This document shows positions 1 through 9,691 of a stretch of DNA of 64,000 nt, one piece after another. This stretch comes from Pseudomonas sp. TMP9. GTDB lineage: Bacteria; Pseudomonadota; Gammaproteobacteria; Pseudomonadales; Pseudomonadaceae. The stretch's first letter is position 1. Every line of letters starts with the position of its first letter. The position numbers and the translations under genes were made by a program. The stretch is from the NCBI RefSeq assembly GCF_037943105.1, contig NZ_CP149803.1, positions 1,798,001-1,862,000 on the forward strand, given 5' to 3'. Under the pieces are notes generated by a model that was given only the letters and a program-made list of their open reading frames with translations, did not search any database and was not told where the DNA came from.

Positions 1-494
1 AAGAAGCTTGGCACACCTTTATCCCTCGCGAGCAGTGGGATGAGCGCCTGTCCGGCGAGATGACCGGCGTTGATTTGGGCGCGGCACCGGGCGGCTGGAC
101 CTATCAGCTGGTCAAGCGCGGCATGTTGGTCACCGCCATCGATAACGGGCCCATGGCTGAAAGCTTGATGGACAGTGGGCTGGTGCAGCATTTAATGGTG
201 GATGGCTTCACCTGGAAGCCCAAGCAACCCGTGGACTGGATGGTCTGCGACATCGTCGAAAAGCCAGCGCGCAGCGCTGCTCTGCTGGAAACCTGGATCG
301 GCGAGGGCCATTGCCGTGAAGCGGTGGTCAACCTCAAGCTACCGATGAAGCAGCGCTATGCCGAGGTGCGGCGGCTGTTGCAGCGCCTGGAAGATGGCTT
401 TGCTGAGCGTAAAATCAAGGTGTCGATTGCCTGCAAGCAGCTCTATCACGACCGCGAAGAAGTCACTTGTCACCTACGCCGGTTAAGCAAGTAG
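1..494 (+). CDS. rlmM: 23S rRNA 2'-O-ribose methyltransferase RlmM (5' end outside window)
   Basis: The reading frame is open from the first bases of the window, so this is the C-terminal part of a gene that begins upstream. It contains the SAM-binding motif DLGAAPGGWTYQL followed by an acidic VDWMVCDIVEKP segment and a KLPMKQRY segment with the late catalytic lysine, as in RlmM (YgdE). RlmM methylates the 2'-OH of a cytidine in helix 89 of 23S rRNA, C2498 in E. coli. About 163 residues are visible of a family length near 360. tusA follows on the same strand after about 90 bases, as in other pseudomonads. Confidence 0.9.
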   Translation, partial: EAWHTFIPREQWDERLSGEMTGVDLGAAPGGWTYQLVKRGMLVTAIDNGPMAESLMDSGLVQHLMVDGFTWKPKQPVDWMVCDIVEKPARSAALLETWIGEGHCREAVVNLKLPMKQRYAEVRRLLQRLEDGFAERKIKVSIACKQLYHDREEVTCHLRRLSK

Positions 495-583
495 AAGCTT
501 CACAAGGTCGCCTGATTAGCCAACAAAGGTGACCTTTTCCCCAGCTTTGCGCGAGAATAACGGCCTGCAATTGGAGCCCAGTG

Positions 584-838
584 ATGTCTTTGCAAACGAC
601 CGTAATACCCGATGACACCCTCGATGCCAGCGGCCTGTTCTGCCCGGAACCGGTGATGATGTTGCACAACAAAGTGCGCGCACTGCCGGCTGGCGGCTTG
701 CTTAAGGTGATTGCCACTGACCCCTCGACCCGCCGCGACATTCCTAAATTCTGCGTATTTTTGGGTCATGAACTGGTTGAGCAGGCTGAAGACGGCGCGA
801 CCTATTTGTATTTAATCCGCAAGAAGTTTGATCAATGA
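584..838 (+). CDS. tusA: Sulfur carrier protein TusA
   Basis: This 84-residue protein has the TusA/SirA fold signature [16 protein letters not shown], with the sulfur-accepting cysteine at residue 20. TusA takes persulfide sulfur from IscS and passes it to TusBCD and TusE for 2-thiouridine synthesis at the tRNA wobble base. The partners tusDCBE are in this window at 45985-47369. I chose the ATG at 584 because a GGAG box sits 7 bases before it; a GTG one codon earlier is possible. The stop overlaps the next gene's start by 4 bases. Confidence 0.93.
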   Translation: MSLQTTVIPDDTLDASGLFCPEPVMMLHNKVRALPAGGLLKVIATDPSTRRDIPKFCVFLGHELVEQAEDGATYLYLIRKKFDQ

Positions 839-1290
839 ATTGGTACTTCGCTTACGGCTCAAATATGAATCCGGCGCGGATGCAGGCGCGCGGGTTGGCC
901 GTGCTTGAAGCACTACCTGGCCGTCTGCCGGGCTATGGCCTGTGTTTCAACAAGCGCGCGATGGACCGGGCTCCGGGCCGGGCTTACGCCAATATCCAGC
1001 ATGCGCGTGAGGGTTTAGTGGAGGGCGTGTTGTATCGCTTGGAGAGCGCGCGTGAAATGACCAAGCTGGATCACTTCGAAGGCACCCCGATCTACTACAG
1101 CCGCGAGTGCTTGCCGGTTAGGACGGCGCATGGTGTGCAAGCGGCTTGGGTGTATATCGCCAACCCGGCTTTTCGTGAAGAAGGTTTGCTGCCGAGTCAG
1201 GACTATCTGGCGCATCTGCTGGCGGGCCGTGGGCTGCTCTCTGAGGCTTACTATTCGGCGTTAGCCGCGCTGCCGTTCCATCCCGACTGA
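835..1290 (+). CDS. Gamma-glutamylcyclotransferase-like protein
   Basis: This 151-residue protein opens with FAYGSNM, the substrate-loop motif of the gamma-glutamylcyclotransferase (GGCT/AIG2) superfamily. [15 protein letters not shown] segment around residue 80 supplies the expected catalytic acidic residue. Family members release 5-oxoproline from gamma-glutamyl compounds, but the physiological substrate cannot be told from sequence. It is translationally coupled to tusA (ATGA overlap), and its 3' end overlaps the convergent lipoprotein gene by 40 bases. Confidence 0.82.
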   Translation: MNWYFAYGSNMNPARMQARGLAVLEALPGRLPGYGLCFNKRAMDRAPGRAYANIQHAREGLVEGVLYRLESAREMTKLDHFEGTPIYYSRECLPVRTAHGVQAAWVYIANPAFREEGLLPSQDYLAHLLAGRGLLSEAYYSALAALPFHPD

Positions 1291-2330
1291 CCGGGAGCCA
1301 AGCCGCAGCTGTTGAGCATGTCTTGCCAACTGCGCACATGACGAACAGTCGCTTTTTGGAAGTCTGCCCATAACGAGTCTTGGTCTGCACTCAGGCTTTG
1401 CAGGTACTGATGAGTTGCCGCCGGCACCTGCGACACGTTGCTGAGTGAGCGCAAGCTGTCACTCCAGCTTTGCCCGCGCTGGTCCACTTGCGCTAAATAA
1501 GGTTGCAGGCTGCCGGCGTAATACTTAACGAAGATGTTCTGCAAAATGCGCCCACGCTCTGTGGCCTTACCCGTGGGGCAGACGGGCCTTTGCTGCTGGC
1601 GGTTTTGCAACATGCGGCTGCCTTGGTTGAGGCTATGGGTAAGGCTGACCAGGCTGTGGATCAACTGGCCGCCTTTATCGCTGGCATGCAAGGCAAAAAA
1701 CAACGGATCAAGCTGCTCAGCGCTCGGCGGTAAGGTCGCTGGCAGGGCGTGGCCAATACGCGCCAGTTGCGCCAGCGCATCCAAGGCCGCGCTGTCTTTA
1801 TCGGCATTCAGTGCCAGCGCGTGCTCATCAAACCTTAAGTAACGCTCAACCTCGGGGCTGGCATTGAGGGCATTCCAGAATACGGCCGGCAACTGCGCGC
1901 GTTTGTCTTGTGCCAGTTGCGCCAAGGTGCCGAGCAGCGCCTGCTCTTCATCGCCGCGCACATAGTCAATACAGGCATCAATGGCGCGCAGCAAGTCGCC
2001 TTCATACGCTAAGCGGCTGCTGGGCGACAGTTGTTTGCCTAGGCTGTTATTGCGCAGGCTAATTTGCTGTTGCAGTTTGGGGCAGCGACGCACCTCGACC
2101 AGCAACTCAATCAGGCTAATGCGCACCTCTGGGATGTTTATCACACGCTCACGGCGCGCCGGCAGGCGATAGCGGATGATCTCGGCCGAGTCTACGTGCT
2201 GCGCTGGGTCGACATCTAGGGCGTTGCTAAGGCGCTTCAGATAATCGTCCTGCAGCGCCATGCCGTCATCGGCAGGCGTACAGGCGCACAGCAACAGTGC
2301 GCAGATTAAAAGCAGCAGGTGAGTTTTCAT
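1251..2330 (-). CDS. DUF3080-type lipoprotein
   Basis: This 359-residue protein begins with a lipoprotein signal peptide: a basic start, a run of leucines and the lipobox LCAC with the lipidated Cys at residue 17. The body resembles the gamma-proteobacterial DUF3080 family of unknown function, with helical repeats rich in Leu and Ala and no enzyme motif that I recognise. It starts on the last base of the upstream MATE gene, so the two are probably co-transcribed. The family call rests on overall resemblance and should be checked. Confidence 0.7.
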   Translation of the reverse strand: MKTHLLLLICALLLCACTPADDGMALQDDYLKRLSNALDVDPAQHVDSAEIIRYRLPARRERVINIPEVRISLIELLVEVRRCPKLQQQISLRNNSLGKQLSPSSRLAYEGDLLRAIDACIDYVRGDEEQALLGTLAQLAQDKRAQLPAVFWNALNASPEVERYLRFDEHALALNADKDSAALDALAQLARIGHALPATLPPSAEQLDPLFFALHASDKGGQLIHSLVSLTHSLNQGSRMLQNRQQQRPVCPTGKATERGRILQNIFVKYYAGSLQPYLAQVDQRGQSWSDSLRSLSNVSQVPAATHQYLQSLSADQDSLWADFQKATVRHVRSWQDMLNSCGLAPGQSGWNGSAANAE

Positions 2331-3718
2331 TAGGCCATCTTAACGGCTCGGATGCGTTTACGCGCGCTGCGCGCCAAACGTATGCCCAGCATTATGGCCG
2401 CACAGGTCAAACCGACTACCAACCCTTGCCAAAGCCCGCTTGGGCCACTGGCAGGCCCTAACCAATCGCTAAGCCCTAGTGCGTAACCCACGGGTAAGCC
2501 GATACCCCAATAGGCAAACAAGGTCAGAATCATGGTTACGCGCGTGTCCTGATACCCGCGCAGCGCACCGGCGGCGGTGACCTGAATGGCATCAGAAAAC
2601 TGGAACAGGGCGGTGTACACCAGCAAGGTGGTGGCCACTGCGATCACTGCTTTGTCGGGCGTATAAGTGTGCGCAATTTGCTCACGCAAAATCAGCATCA
2701 GGCTCGCTGACAGGCAGGCATAACCTAACGCCGCAGCCATGCTTACACCGGCAGCAAAGCGTGCTTCCCGTGGCTCGCCACGACCCAATGCCTGGCCCAC
2801 CCGCACGGTGGCTGCCATGCCCAGGGAGTAGGGGATCATAAACACCATGGAGCTGAAGTTAAGGGCAATTTGATGGCCAGCCACCACAGTGGCTCCCAAA
2901 CCGCCTATCAGCAGAGCGATCACCGCGAAGATGCTCGCCTCAGCAAACACCGCAATGCCAATCGGCAGGCCAACTGAGAGCAAACGCTTGATCACTGTCC
3001 ATTGCGGCCACTCAAAATGACTAAAAATGGCGCTCTGTTTATAAAAAGGTGCCCACTTCACCCACCACAGCATGCTTAAGAACATAAACACCATCACCAA
3101 GCCTGTGGCCCAGCCGCAGCCCACGCCGCCCATGGCCGGCACACCGAGCTTGCCGTAAATAAAGATGTAATTGAGCGGGATATTCAGGGCTAAGCCCAAC
3201 AAGCCAATGACCATGCTGGGGCGGGTATGACCCAGGCCATCACTGAAGCAGCGCAGCACGTGATACAGCGCCACAGCCGGGAAGCCACAGGCCACTGCGC
3301 GCAGGTAACCCATGGCAGGTTCGATCAATACCGGATCGACATTCATCACCACGAGGACGATTTCGGCATTCCATAAAATCACCGCAGCGGCGATACCCAC
3401 GGCCAATGCGAGCCATAGTGCTTGGCGCACCAGCGGACCGATTTCTGCGTGCGCGCCAGAACCGAAACGTTGCGCGACCTTCGGCGTGGTGGCCAGGAGG
3501 ATGCCGGTCATCAAGAGAAACACCGGAATCCAAATCGAGTTACCCAGCGCCACGGCCGCTAAATCCTGCGGGCTGACTCGGCCCGCCATCACCGTGTCGA
3601 CGAAGCCCATCGCAGTGTTGGCCAACTGGGCAATGATAATGGGGGTTGCCAGCTTCAGCAGGCTGCACAGTTCATTGCGGCTGCGTTGCAGGCGGGCTTG
3701 GGCAAGCATGACGATCAT
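2330..3718 (-). CDS. MATE-family multidrug efflux pump (NorM/PmpM-like)
   Basis: This protein of about 460 residues has twelve predicted membrane helices and typical MATE features: PIIIAQLANTAMGFVDTVMAGR in the first helix region and GLPIGIAVFAEASIFAVIALLIG at the start of the second half. MATE pumps export cationic drugs and dyes in exchange for Na+ or H+. It resembles Pseudomonas PmpM, which is H+-coupled, but the coupling ion is not readable from sequence. The start may be the ATG at 3718 or the one at 3709. It sits upstream of the DUF3080 lipoprotein and is divergent from pdxB. Confidence 0.85.
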   Translation of the reverse strand: MIVMLAQARLQRSRNELCSLLKLATPIIIAQLANTAMGFVDTVMAGRVSPQDLAAVALGNSIWIPVFLLMTGILLATTPKVAQRFGSGAHAEIGPLVRQALWLALAVGIAAAVILWNAEIVLVVMNVDPVLIEPAMGYLRAVACGFPAVALYHVLRCFSDGLGHTRPSMVIGLLGLALNIPLNYIFIYGKLGVPAMGGVGCGWATGLVMVFMFLSMLWWVKWAPFYKQSAIFSHFEWPQWTVIKRLLSVGLPIGIAVFAEASIFAVIALLIGGLGATVVAGHQIALNFSSMVFMIPYSLGMAATVRVGQALGRGEPREARFAAGVSMAAALGYACLSASLMLILREQIAHTYTPDKAVIAVATTLLVYTALFQFSDAIQVTAAGALRGYQDTRVTMILTLFAYWGIGLPVGYALGLSDWLGPASGPSGLWQGLVVGLTCAAIMLGIRLARSARKRIRAVKMA

Positions 3719-3872
3719 CCGGCAGTATTCAGGAAACCGCGCAGTCTACGCCTTGACGGCGTGGTCAGGAATCCTAAGGCGACATGTTTAACCAATCATT
3801 CGCGGGCAACGTCTCATCCTCGCCAACCGTGCGTGTCGGGTTAGAATGCCGGCCTGATCACGGGAGCCTGCC

Positions 3873-5021
3873 ATGCGCATTGTCGCCGACGAAAATATCC
3901 CCCTGCTTGATGAGTTTTTCGCCGGGTTTGCTGAAATAAGATGCCTGCCTGGCCGGGGCATCGATGCCACTGCAGTCGCCGATGCCGACCTGCTGTTGGT
4001 GCGCTCAGTGACGAACGTTGACCGCACCCTGCTGCAAGGTTCAGCGGTGAAGTTTGTTGGCACGTGCACCATCGGCACTGACCATCTAGACCTTGATTAT
4101 TTTCAGCAAGCAGGCATCAGCTGGGCCAGCGCACCGGGCTGTAACGCCCGTGGCGTGGTTGATTATGTACTGGGCAGTTTGTTGGTGTTGGCTGAGCAGC
4201 AGGGCGTCGATTTAGCATCGCGCACCTACGGCGTAATCGGTGCGGGCCAGGTTGGCAGTCGGTTGGTCAAGGTTATGCGCGGTTTAGGCTGGCGCGTATT
4301 GGTGTGCGACCCACCACGCCAGTCGTTAGAAGGGGGTGATTTTGTCAGCCTACAGCAGGTGCTGGATGAGTGCGATGTGCTCAGCGTGCACACGCCCCTG
4401 CAAAAGCTGGGTGAGCATCCGACCTATCACGTGTTTGACGCGCAGCGCTTAGCCGCATTGAAACCCGGCAGTTGGTTGATCAACGCCAGCCGCGGCGCGG
4501 TGGTGGATAACCGCGCATTACGGGACTTGTTAAGCCAACGCAGTGATCTGCACGTGGTGCTGGATGTCTGGGAAGGCGAGCCGCAAGTGGATGTTGCCTT
4601 GGCGGCGCTGTGCCGTATCGCCACGCCGCACATTGCCGGTTACAGCCTGGATGGCAAGCTGCGGGGTACGGCGCAGGTGTACCAAGCGTTGTGTCAGCAC
4701 TTGAAGGTGGCAGGCTCTATTGAGCTGTCGCAGCTGATGCCAACTGCTTGGTTGAATAGCCTGACAATTGACGCCGGCGCCGATCCCGCTTGGGCCTTGG
4801 CGAGCATTTGCCGCGCGGTGTATGACCCGCGCCGCGATGACGCAGATTTTCGGCGCAGCCTGCAGGGCGACGATATCAGCCGACGCACAGCCTTCGACAC
4901 GCTGCGCAAACACTACCCCATGCGTCGCGAAATCGACGGGCTTGAGGTCTGCTTAAACGGTCACAATGAGGTTTTAGCGGGGCTGGTACAGGCGCTAGGC
5001 GCGAAGTTAAAGCAGGTGTAG
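3873..5021 (+). CDS. pdxB: Erythronate-4-phosphate dehydrogenase PdxB
   Basis: This 382-residue D-2-hydroxyacid dehydrogenase carries out the second step of DXP-dependent pyridoxal phosphate synthesis, oxidising 4-phosphoerythronate. The NAD-binding loop [14 protein letters not shown] lies near residue 120, the substrate arginine in [10 protein letters not shown] near 208, and the catalytic histidine in TPHIAGYS near 254. The C-terminal domain after residue 280 is the PdxB-specific dimerisation region, which separates it from SerA and LdhA. A GGGAG ribosome site precedes the ATG. Confidence 0.95.
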   Translation: MRIVADENIPLLDEFFAGFAEIRCLPGRGIDATAVADADLLLVRSVTNVDRTLLQGSAVKFVGTCTIGTDHLDLDYFQQAGISWASAPGCNARGVVDYVLGSLLVLAEQQGVDLASRTYGVIGAGQVGSRLVKVMRGLGWRVLVCDPPRQSLEGGDFVSLQQVLDECDVLSVHTPLQKLGEHPTYHVFDAQRLAALKPGSWLINASRGAVVDNRALRDLLSQRSDLHVVLDVWEGEPQVDVALAALCRIATPHIAGYSLDGKLRGTAQVYQALCQHLKVAGSIELSQLMPTAWLNSLTIDAGADPAWALASICRAVYDPRRDDADFRRSLQGDDISRRTAFDTLRKHYPMRREIDGLEVCLNGHNEVLAGLVQALGAKLKQV

Positions 5022-5054
5022 CAAAGGGCAGCGAGCGCTGCCCGAGCATTACCG

Positions 5055-5222
5055 TCACTTCGTTGTGGATGAGGCCGCTTGCTGTTGGGCTTGCTCTAGG
5101 GCATTACAGGCGTGCTGGATCATGTCTTCAGTGATCGGGACTTCTCGACCTTGGGCATCGATGACAAAGCCACCGATCGGTGCTGGCGTGGTTTTTTGTG
5201 GGTTGTTTTGCGAGCTGTGCAT
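5055..5222 (-). CDS. Small conserved Pseudomonas protein (PA1571-like), 55 aa
   Basis: This 55-codon frame reads on the minus strand from ATG at 5222 to TGA at 5055. It has a strong GAGGAGAT ribosome site 6 bases before the start. The core IGGFVIDAQGREVPITEDMI followed by a Gln-rich helix resembles a small family annotated in pseudomonads after PA1571; its function is unknown. The family name is from memory. The ribosome site and the protein-like composition support it as a real gene. Confidence 0.75.
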   Translation of the reverse strand: MHSSQNNPQKTTPAPIGGFVIDAQGREVPITEDMIQHACNALEQAQQQAASSTTK

Positions 5223-5411
5223 GGCTTATCTCCTCATCGTTAAGCGCGATTTTATGAGCATCAGATGACGGCGCTGTGACTGCGACGGCAAAAAACCGGC
5301 GCAAGACACAGGTCAACGTGCCCGTTTCAGACACGATTTAGGCACCATGCAGGCATTGCGCCATACAAACCCTGCGCCTAGGTGTTTGCAGGCTGTGGAC
5401 AAGAGGACGTT

Positions 5412-6527
5412 ATGGCGGTTTTTCATATCGGTTTGATTATTAATCCCGTGGCGGGACTGGGCGGCCCTGCAGGCTTTAAAGGCAGTGACGGCATGGCCGC
5501 GCAAGCCTTGGCCTTAGGTGTTGAGGCTAAAGCAGCACGGCGCACGCAGACAGCGCTTGAGGTGCTGTTAGGGCTACGCGAGCGTTTGCACTTTGTCACA
5601 TTCCCCGGCGCCATGGGCGCTGACTTACTCACTGAGATGGGCTTTGCCCACCGCGTGGTCGGGGCATTAAGCGCGGGCGAATGTTGCGCGGCCGACACCC
5701 GAAAAGCAGTGGAGTTGCTACAAGACGCTGGCGTGGCCTTGATTTTATTTGCCGGCGGCGATGGTACGGCGCGGGATGTCTGCGCCGCCGTGCGTGACGG
5801 TCAACCGGTATTGGGCATTCCGGCTGGGGTAAAAATCCAATCTGGGGTGTATGCCATCAGCCCGCGTGCAGCGGGTGAACTGACCGCACGCTTGCTCGAA
5901 GGTGGCTTGGTGCGCTTGAGCAGCGGTGAGGTGCGCGATATTGATGAACAAGCCCTGCGCGAAGGCCGGGTGACTGCGCGCTGGTATGGCGAACTGACCG
6001 TGCCGCAGGAAGGCGGCTATGTTCAGCAGGTCAAGCAGGGCGGTGTCGAGTCTGAAGAGCTGGTGTTGGGCGATCTGGCGGATTGGTTGCAGGAAAGCTG
6101 GGACGCCGATGTGCGCTACGTTTTCGGCCCTGGCTCGACCTTGCATGGCTTGGCGCAAAACCTTGGGCTGCAGACCACGCTGCTTGGCGTTGATGTGATC
6201 GAGAACGGTCACCTGTTGGCCGGTGATGTCACCGAGGCGCAGCTATTCGAGTTAGTTGACGGCCATGCGTCGCGCTTGCTGGTGACTGCTATCGGCGGTC
6301 AGGGTCACATCATTGGTCGCGGTAACCAACAGATCAGCCCACGGGTGTTACGTGCTATCGGCCTTGAGCACCTGCGGGTAGTCGCTACTAAACGCAAACT
6401 TGCCACCTTAGAAGGTAGGCCGCTGCTGGTAGACAGCGGCGACGTGACGCTGGACGATGCCTTCCCCGATGCAGTGCGCGTGTGGGCCGGTTATAAAGAA
6501 GAGCTGCTGTACCCGCTGGGCAAGTAG
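5412..6527 (+). CDS. ATP-NAD kinase family protein
   Basis: This protein of about 371 residues has the NAD-kinase-like nucleotide motif FAGGDGTARDV near residue 120, preceded by LIINPVAGLGGP at the N terminus. It resembles the COG3199 branch rather than the housekeeping NadK, and its substrate is not established. I chose the ATG at 5412 because AAGAGG lies just upstream and the preceding 10 codons look non-coding. It is followed after 228 bases by the ABC exporter on the same strand. Confidence 0.8.
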   Translation: MAVFHIGLIINPVAGLGGPAGFKGSDGMAAQALALGVEAKAARRTQTALEVLLGLRERLHFVTFPGAMGADLLTEMGFAHRVVGALSAGECCAADTRKAVELLQDAGVALILFAGGDGTARDVCAAVRDGQPVLGIPAGVKIQSGVYAISPRAAGELTARLLEGGLVRLSSGEVRDIDEQALREGRVTARWYGELTVPQEGGYVQQVKQGGVESEELVLGDLADWLQESWDADVRYVFGPGSTLHGLAQNLGLQTTLLGVDVIENGHLLAGDVTEAQLFELVDGHASRLLVTAIGGQGHIIGRGNQQISPRVLRAIGLEHLRVVATKRKLATLEGRPLLVDSGDVTLDDAFPDAVRVWAGYKEELLYPLGK

Positions 6528-6755
6528 CGGCGCCGCCGGCGAACAGTCAGCTTTGCGGCGATGCGACCGGCGTGCCTGAAACCGGCTGTCGCGTGCAAGC
6601 TTTAGGCGGTTTTCTGCAGGGTGGACTGGCCCTGCTGCTTGATCACCTGCCAACCCGTCCCCATCTGTTGCTGTAGGCGTTCAATCCATCGCCGTTTGGT
6701 GTGGTGCGCAGCAGTTTTCTTACCTAAGCGGCGTTTGCGCCCATAGCGAGTGTGT

Positions 6756-8540
6756 ATGCCTTCAGTCTTATCATCCCGCCAACGCAGCGCTTTACGCATG
6801 GCGTGGCGTTTTATTGCGCCGTATCGCTGGCGCGTGCTTGGCGCCTTACTGGCGCTAATGTTTACCGCCGCCATCACCTTGTCGATGGGCCAGGGCATCA
6901 AGTTACTGGTTGATCAGGGGTTGTCGACACAATCGCCAGCGGCGCTGCAGCAATCAATCGGCTTTTTTTTCGTATTGGTGCTGGCCTTGGCGATCGGCAC
7001 GTTCACCCGGTTCTATTTGGTGTCGTGGATTGGCGAACGGTTTGTCGCGGACATTCGCAAACGCGTGTTTAACCACTTAATCGAATTGCACCCAGGCTTT
7101 TATGAGAGCAACCGCAGCTCAGAGATTCAGTCACGCTTAACCGCAGACACCACACTGTTGCAATCGGTGATCGGCTCATCGCTGTCGATGGCGCTGCGTA
7201 ACCTGATCATGCTAATAGGTGGCAGCGTGCTGCTGGTGGTCACCAACGCCAAGCTCAGTGGCATTGTATTGATGGCGCTGCCACTGGTGGTCGCACCGAT
7301 CCTGATTTTTGGCCGACGGGTGCGGGCGTTGTCGCGGCAAAGCCAGGACCGCGTCGCCGATGTCGGCAGTTATGTCGGCGAGGTGCTCGGGCAAATTAAA
7401 ACGGTGCAAGCCTATAACCACCAAAATGAAGACAAACGCCGCTTTGGTTTGTCCGCTGAGGCCGCTTTTGACACGGCACGTAAACGCATAGCCCAGCGCG
7501 CGTGGCTGATTACCGTGGTGATTGTGCTGGTGTTGGGTGCGGTGGGAGTGATGCTCTGGGTGGGCGGTATGGATGTGATCGCCGGGCGGATTTCTGGCGG
7601 AGAGCTGGCCGCATTTGTCTTTTACAGCCTGATCGTTGGTTCAGCCTTTGGCACCTTGAGTGAGGTGATTGGCGAGTTGCAACGGGCGGCTGGCGCTGCT
7701 GAGCGCATCGCCGAATTGCTGCAGGCGCGCAATGAAATTACTCCGCCTGCCATTGACCGGCTGCAATTAACCCAGCCGGTGCAGGGCCATATCGAGTTAC
7801 AAGGCCTACGGTTTGCTTACCCTTCACGCCCCGGCAGTTTTGCCATAGACGGTATCGATCTGCAGGTGGCGCCGGGGGAAACGTTGGCGCTGGTCGGCCC
7901 TTCAGGGGCCGGTAAGTCGACATTGTTTGATTTGCTGCTGCGCTTTTTCGACCCGCAAGAGGGACGCATTCTGATTGATGGTCAAGCCATCCAGCGGCTT
8001 GATCCAGTTGATTTGCGCAGCAGTTTTGCCCTGGTGTCACAGAACCCGGCGCTGTTTTTTGGCTCTGTGGAAGACAATATCCGCTACGGCCGCACAGACG
8101 CGACGCTGGCTGACGTGCAGGCCGCGGCCGAGGCGGCGCATGCCCACGACTTCATTATGAAAATGCCCGATGGGTATCAAACGCACTTAGGCGACGCTGG
8201 CTTAGGCTTGTCTGGCGGGCAGCGTCAACGCTTAGCCATTGCCCGAGCCTTGCTGGTGGATGCACCGATTCTGCTGCTTGATGAAGCCACCAGTGCGTTG
8301 GATGCTGAGAGCGAACACCTGATCCAGCAAGCACTGCCACGCCTCATGCAGGGGCGCACAACACTGGTGATTGCGCACCGCTTAGCCACAGTTAAAAGTG
8401 CCGACCGCATTGCGGTGATTGAAAACGGCAAGCTGGCAGCTATCGGCACCCACAGCGAATTAGTGCTGAGCAATCCCTTGTATGCGCGCTTGGCCGAGCT
8501 GCAGTTCAGCAGTGAAGCTGACGGTCCGCTTGAGCCTTAA
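6756..8540 (+). CDS. ABC exporter, fused permease and ATPase (MsbA-like)
   Basis: This 594-residue half-transporter has six predicted membrane helices in the first 310 residues and then an ATPase domain. The ATPase shows Walker A GPSGAGKS, signature LSGGQRQR, Walker B ILLLDEATSALD and the switch histidine in VIAHRLATV. Two copies should form the pump. It resembles the lipid/multidrug exporter branch near PA1113, but is not lpxK-linked msbA, so the substrate is open. The ATG at 6756 is preferred over the GTG at 6750. Confidence 0.87.
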   Translation: MPSVLSSRQRSALRMAWRFIAPYRWRVLGALLALMFTAAITLSMGQGIKLLVDQGLSTQSPAALQQSIGFFFVLVLALAIGTFTRFYLVSWIGERFVADIRKRVFNHLIELHPGFYESNRSSEIQSRLTADTTLLQSVIGSSLSMALRNLIMLIGGSVLLVVTNAKLSGIVLMALPLVVAPILIFGRRVRALSRQSQDRVADVGSYVGEVLGQIKTVQAYNHQNEDKRRFGLSAEAAFDTARKRIAQRAWLITVVIVLVLGAVGVMLWVGGMDVIAGRISGGELAAFVFYSLIVGSAFGTLSEVIGELQRAAGAAERIAELLQARNEITPPAIDRLQLTQPVQGHIELQGLRFAYPSRPGSFAIDGIDLQVAPGETLALVGPSGAGKSTLFDLLLRFFDPQEGRILIDGQAIQRLDPVDLRSSFALVSQNPALFFGSVEDNIRYGRTDATLADVQAAAEAAHAHDFIMKMPDGYQTHLGDAGLGLSGGQRQRLAIARALLVDAPILLLDEATSALDAESEHLIQQALPRLMQGRTTLVIAHRLATVKSADRIAVIENGKLAAIGTHSELVLSNPLYARLAELQFSSEADGPLEP

Positions 8541-8572
8541 GCCTTGAAACCAGAGTCACCCAGCCCGCGCGG

Positions 8573-9445
8573 TTAAAGCAGTTTGGCTTTGGGTTTAAAG
8601 GTGGCGGCAGTACCTGCTGAGGCAAGGATGATGGCGCTAATCGCCAGCCATTGGCTCAATGTCAGGCGCTCGCTGAGAAACAATAAACCTGAGAGCGCAG
8701 CGATGGCCGGCTCCATGCTCATCAGAATGCTGAATGTACGGGCCGGTAAGCGGGTGAGGGCGATCATCTCCAAGCTATAAGGCAGGGCTGATGAAAGCAC
8801 CGCCACGCAGAGCGCGATCGGCAATAAATCCAGTGAAAACATGCCGCTGCCGGCCTGCCATACACCTATTGGGAACACCAACAACGCCGCCACGACAGTG
8901 CCCAGCGCCACGGTATGCCGGCCATGTTCGGCCCCAGCCTTTTGCCCAAACACGATATACAGCGCCCAGCACAGCCCGGCAGCCAGTGCCAGCGCCATGC
9001 CTACTGGGTCCAGCGGTACATCGCTCTGGCCGGTGGGCAGCAGCAGCCAAATACCGAATACGGCCAAGGCAATCCAGACGAAATCCAGCAGCCGGCGTGA
9101 CGATAACAGCGCCAAACTCAGCGGGCCGGTGAATTCCAGCGCAACAGCGATGCCCAGCGGAATGGTCTTCAGAGAAAGGTAAAACAATAAATTCATGCCG
9201 CCCAGCGACAATCCATACGCCAGCAAAGAACGGCAGGACGTTAGCGTCAGTTTGGCCTGCCAGGGCCGCATCAGCATGCACAGAATCAGCGCGCCGAGGC
9301 TTAAGCGCAACGCTGTGGTGCCGCTTGCGCCAATTTCCGGAAACAGGCCTTTGGCCAGGGAAGCCCCGCTTTGGATCGAGGTCATGGCGATCAACAACAG
9401 CAAAATTGGCAGTATCACTAAGGAAAATTGGCTTGAGCGCGGCAT
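8573..9445 (-). CDS. rhtA: Threonine/homoserine exporter RhtA (EamA/DMT family)
   Basis: This 290-residue inner-membrane protein has ten predicted helices in two EamA repeats. It matches E. coli RhtA in distinctive stretches, including MTSIQSGASLAKGLFP, GIAVALEFTGPL and PYSLEMIALTRLPARTF. RhtA exports threonine, homoserine and related amino acids by proton antiport. It is convergent with the ABC exporter and reads away from the SDR gene on the same strand, with a strong hairpin between them at 9591-9622. Confidence 0.88.
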   Translation of the reverse strand: MPRSSQFSLVILPILLLLIAMTSIQSGASLAKGLFPEIGASGTTALRLSLGALILCMLMRPWQAKLTLTSCRSLLAYGLSLGGMNLLFYLSLKTIPLGIAVALEFTGPLSLALLSSRRLLDFVWIALAVFGIWLLLPTGQSDVPLDPVGMALALAAGLCWALYIVFGQKAGAEHGRHTVALGTVVAALLVFPIGVWQAGSGMFSLDLLPIALCVAVLSSALPYSLEMIALTRLPARTFSILMSMEPAIAALSGLLFLSERLTLSQWLAISAIILASAGTAATFKPKAKLL

Positions 9446-9590
9446 GCAAAACCTTTATCGACAGCATAAATGGTGGGGATTGGCCTGTGGGCGAAGCGCC
9501 CACATCAATAGGGCGACGACGTTCGCCCGATAAGAGGCACTCACAAGCTGACCATTTGCTCAAATAAGCGGGTGCCGAGCGCACCATAAA

Positions 9591-9622
9591 AAAATCCGCG
9601 GCCCGAATAGGCCGCGGATTTT
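9591..9622. terminator. Bidirectional-type terminator hairpin
   Basis: A long stem pairs AATCCGCGGCC with GGCCGCGGATT around a short loop, and is flanked by A-runs on the left and T-rich sequence on the right. It follows the 3' end of the minus-strand SDR gene and lies upstream of rhtA, so it most likely ends the SDR-APH transcript. Confidence 0.85.
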
Positions 9623-9691
9623 ATGGGGCAGGTGCATCGTCCAGGTTCTAAACCTTAACGCAGGCCTGAAAACCTTCAGGTGCCTTTCTAC

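Noticed and set aside
6602..6901. 99-codon basic ORF antisense to the start of the ABC exporter
   Set aside because: The segment encoded before 6756 is basic and somewhat protein-like, but the frame overlaps the well-supported exporter N terminus, has no clear ribosome site and matches no family I know.
8775..9587. 270-codon ORF overlapping rhtA in another frame
   Set aside because: rhtA in the overlapping frame matches a known family throughout; this one lacks any recognisable motif and is a GC-rich shadow.
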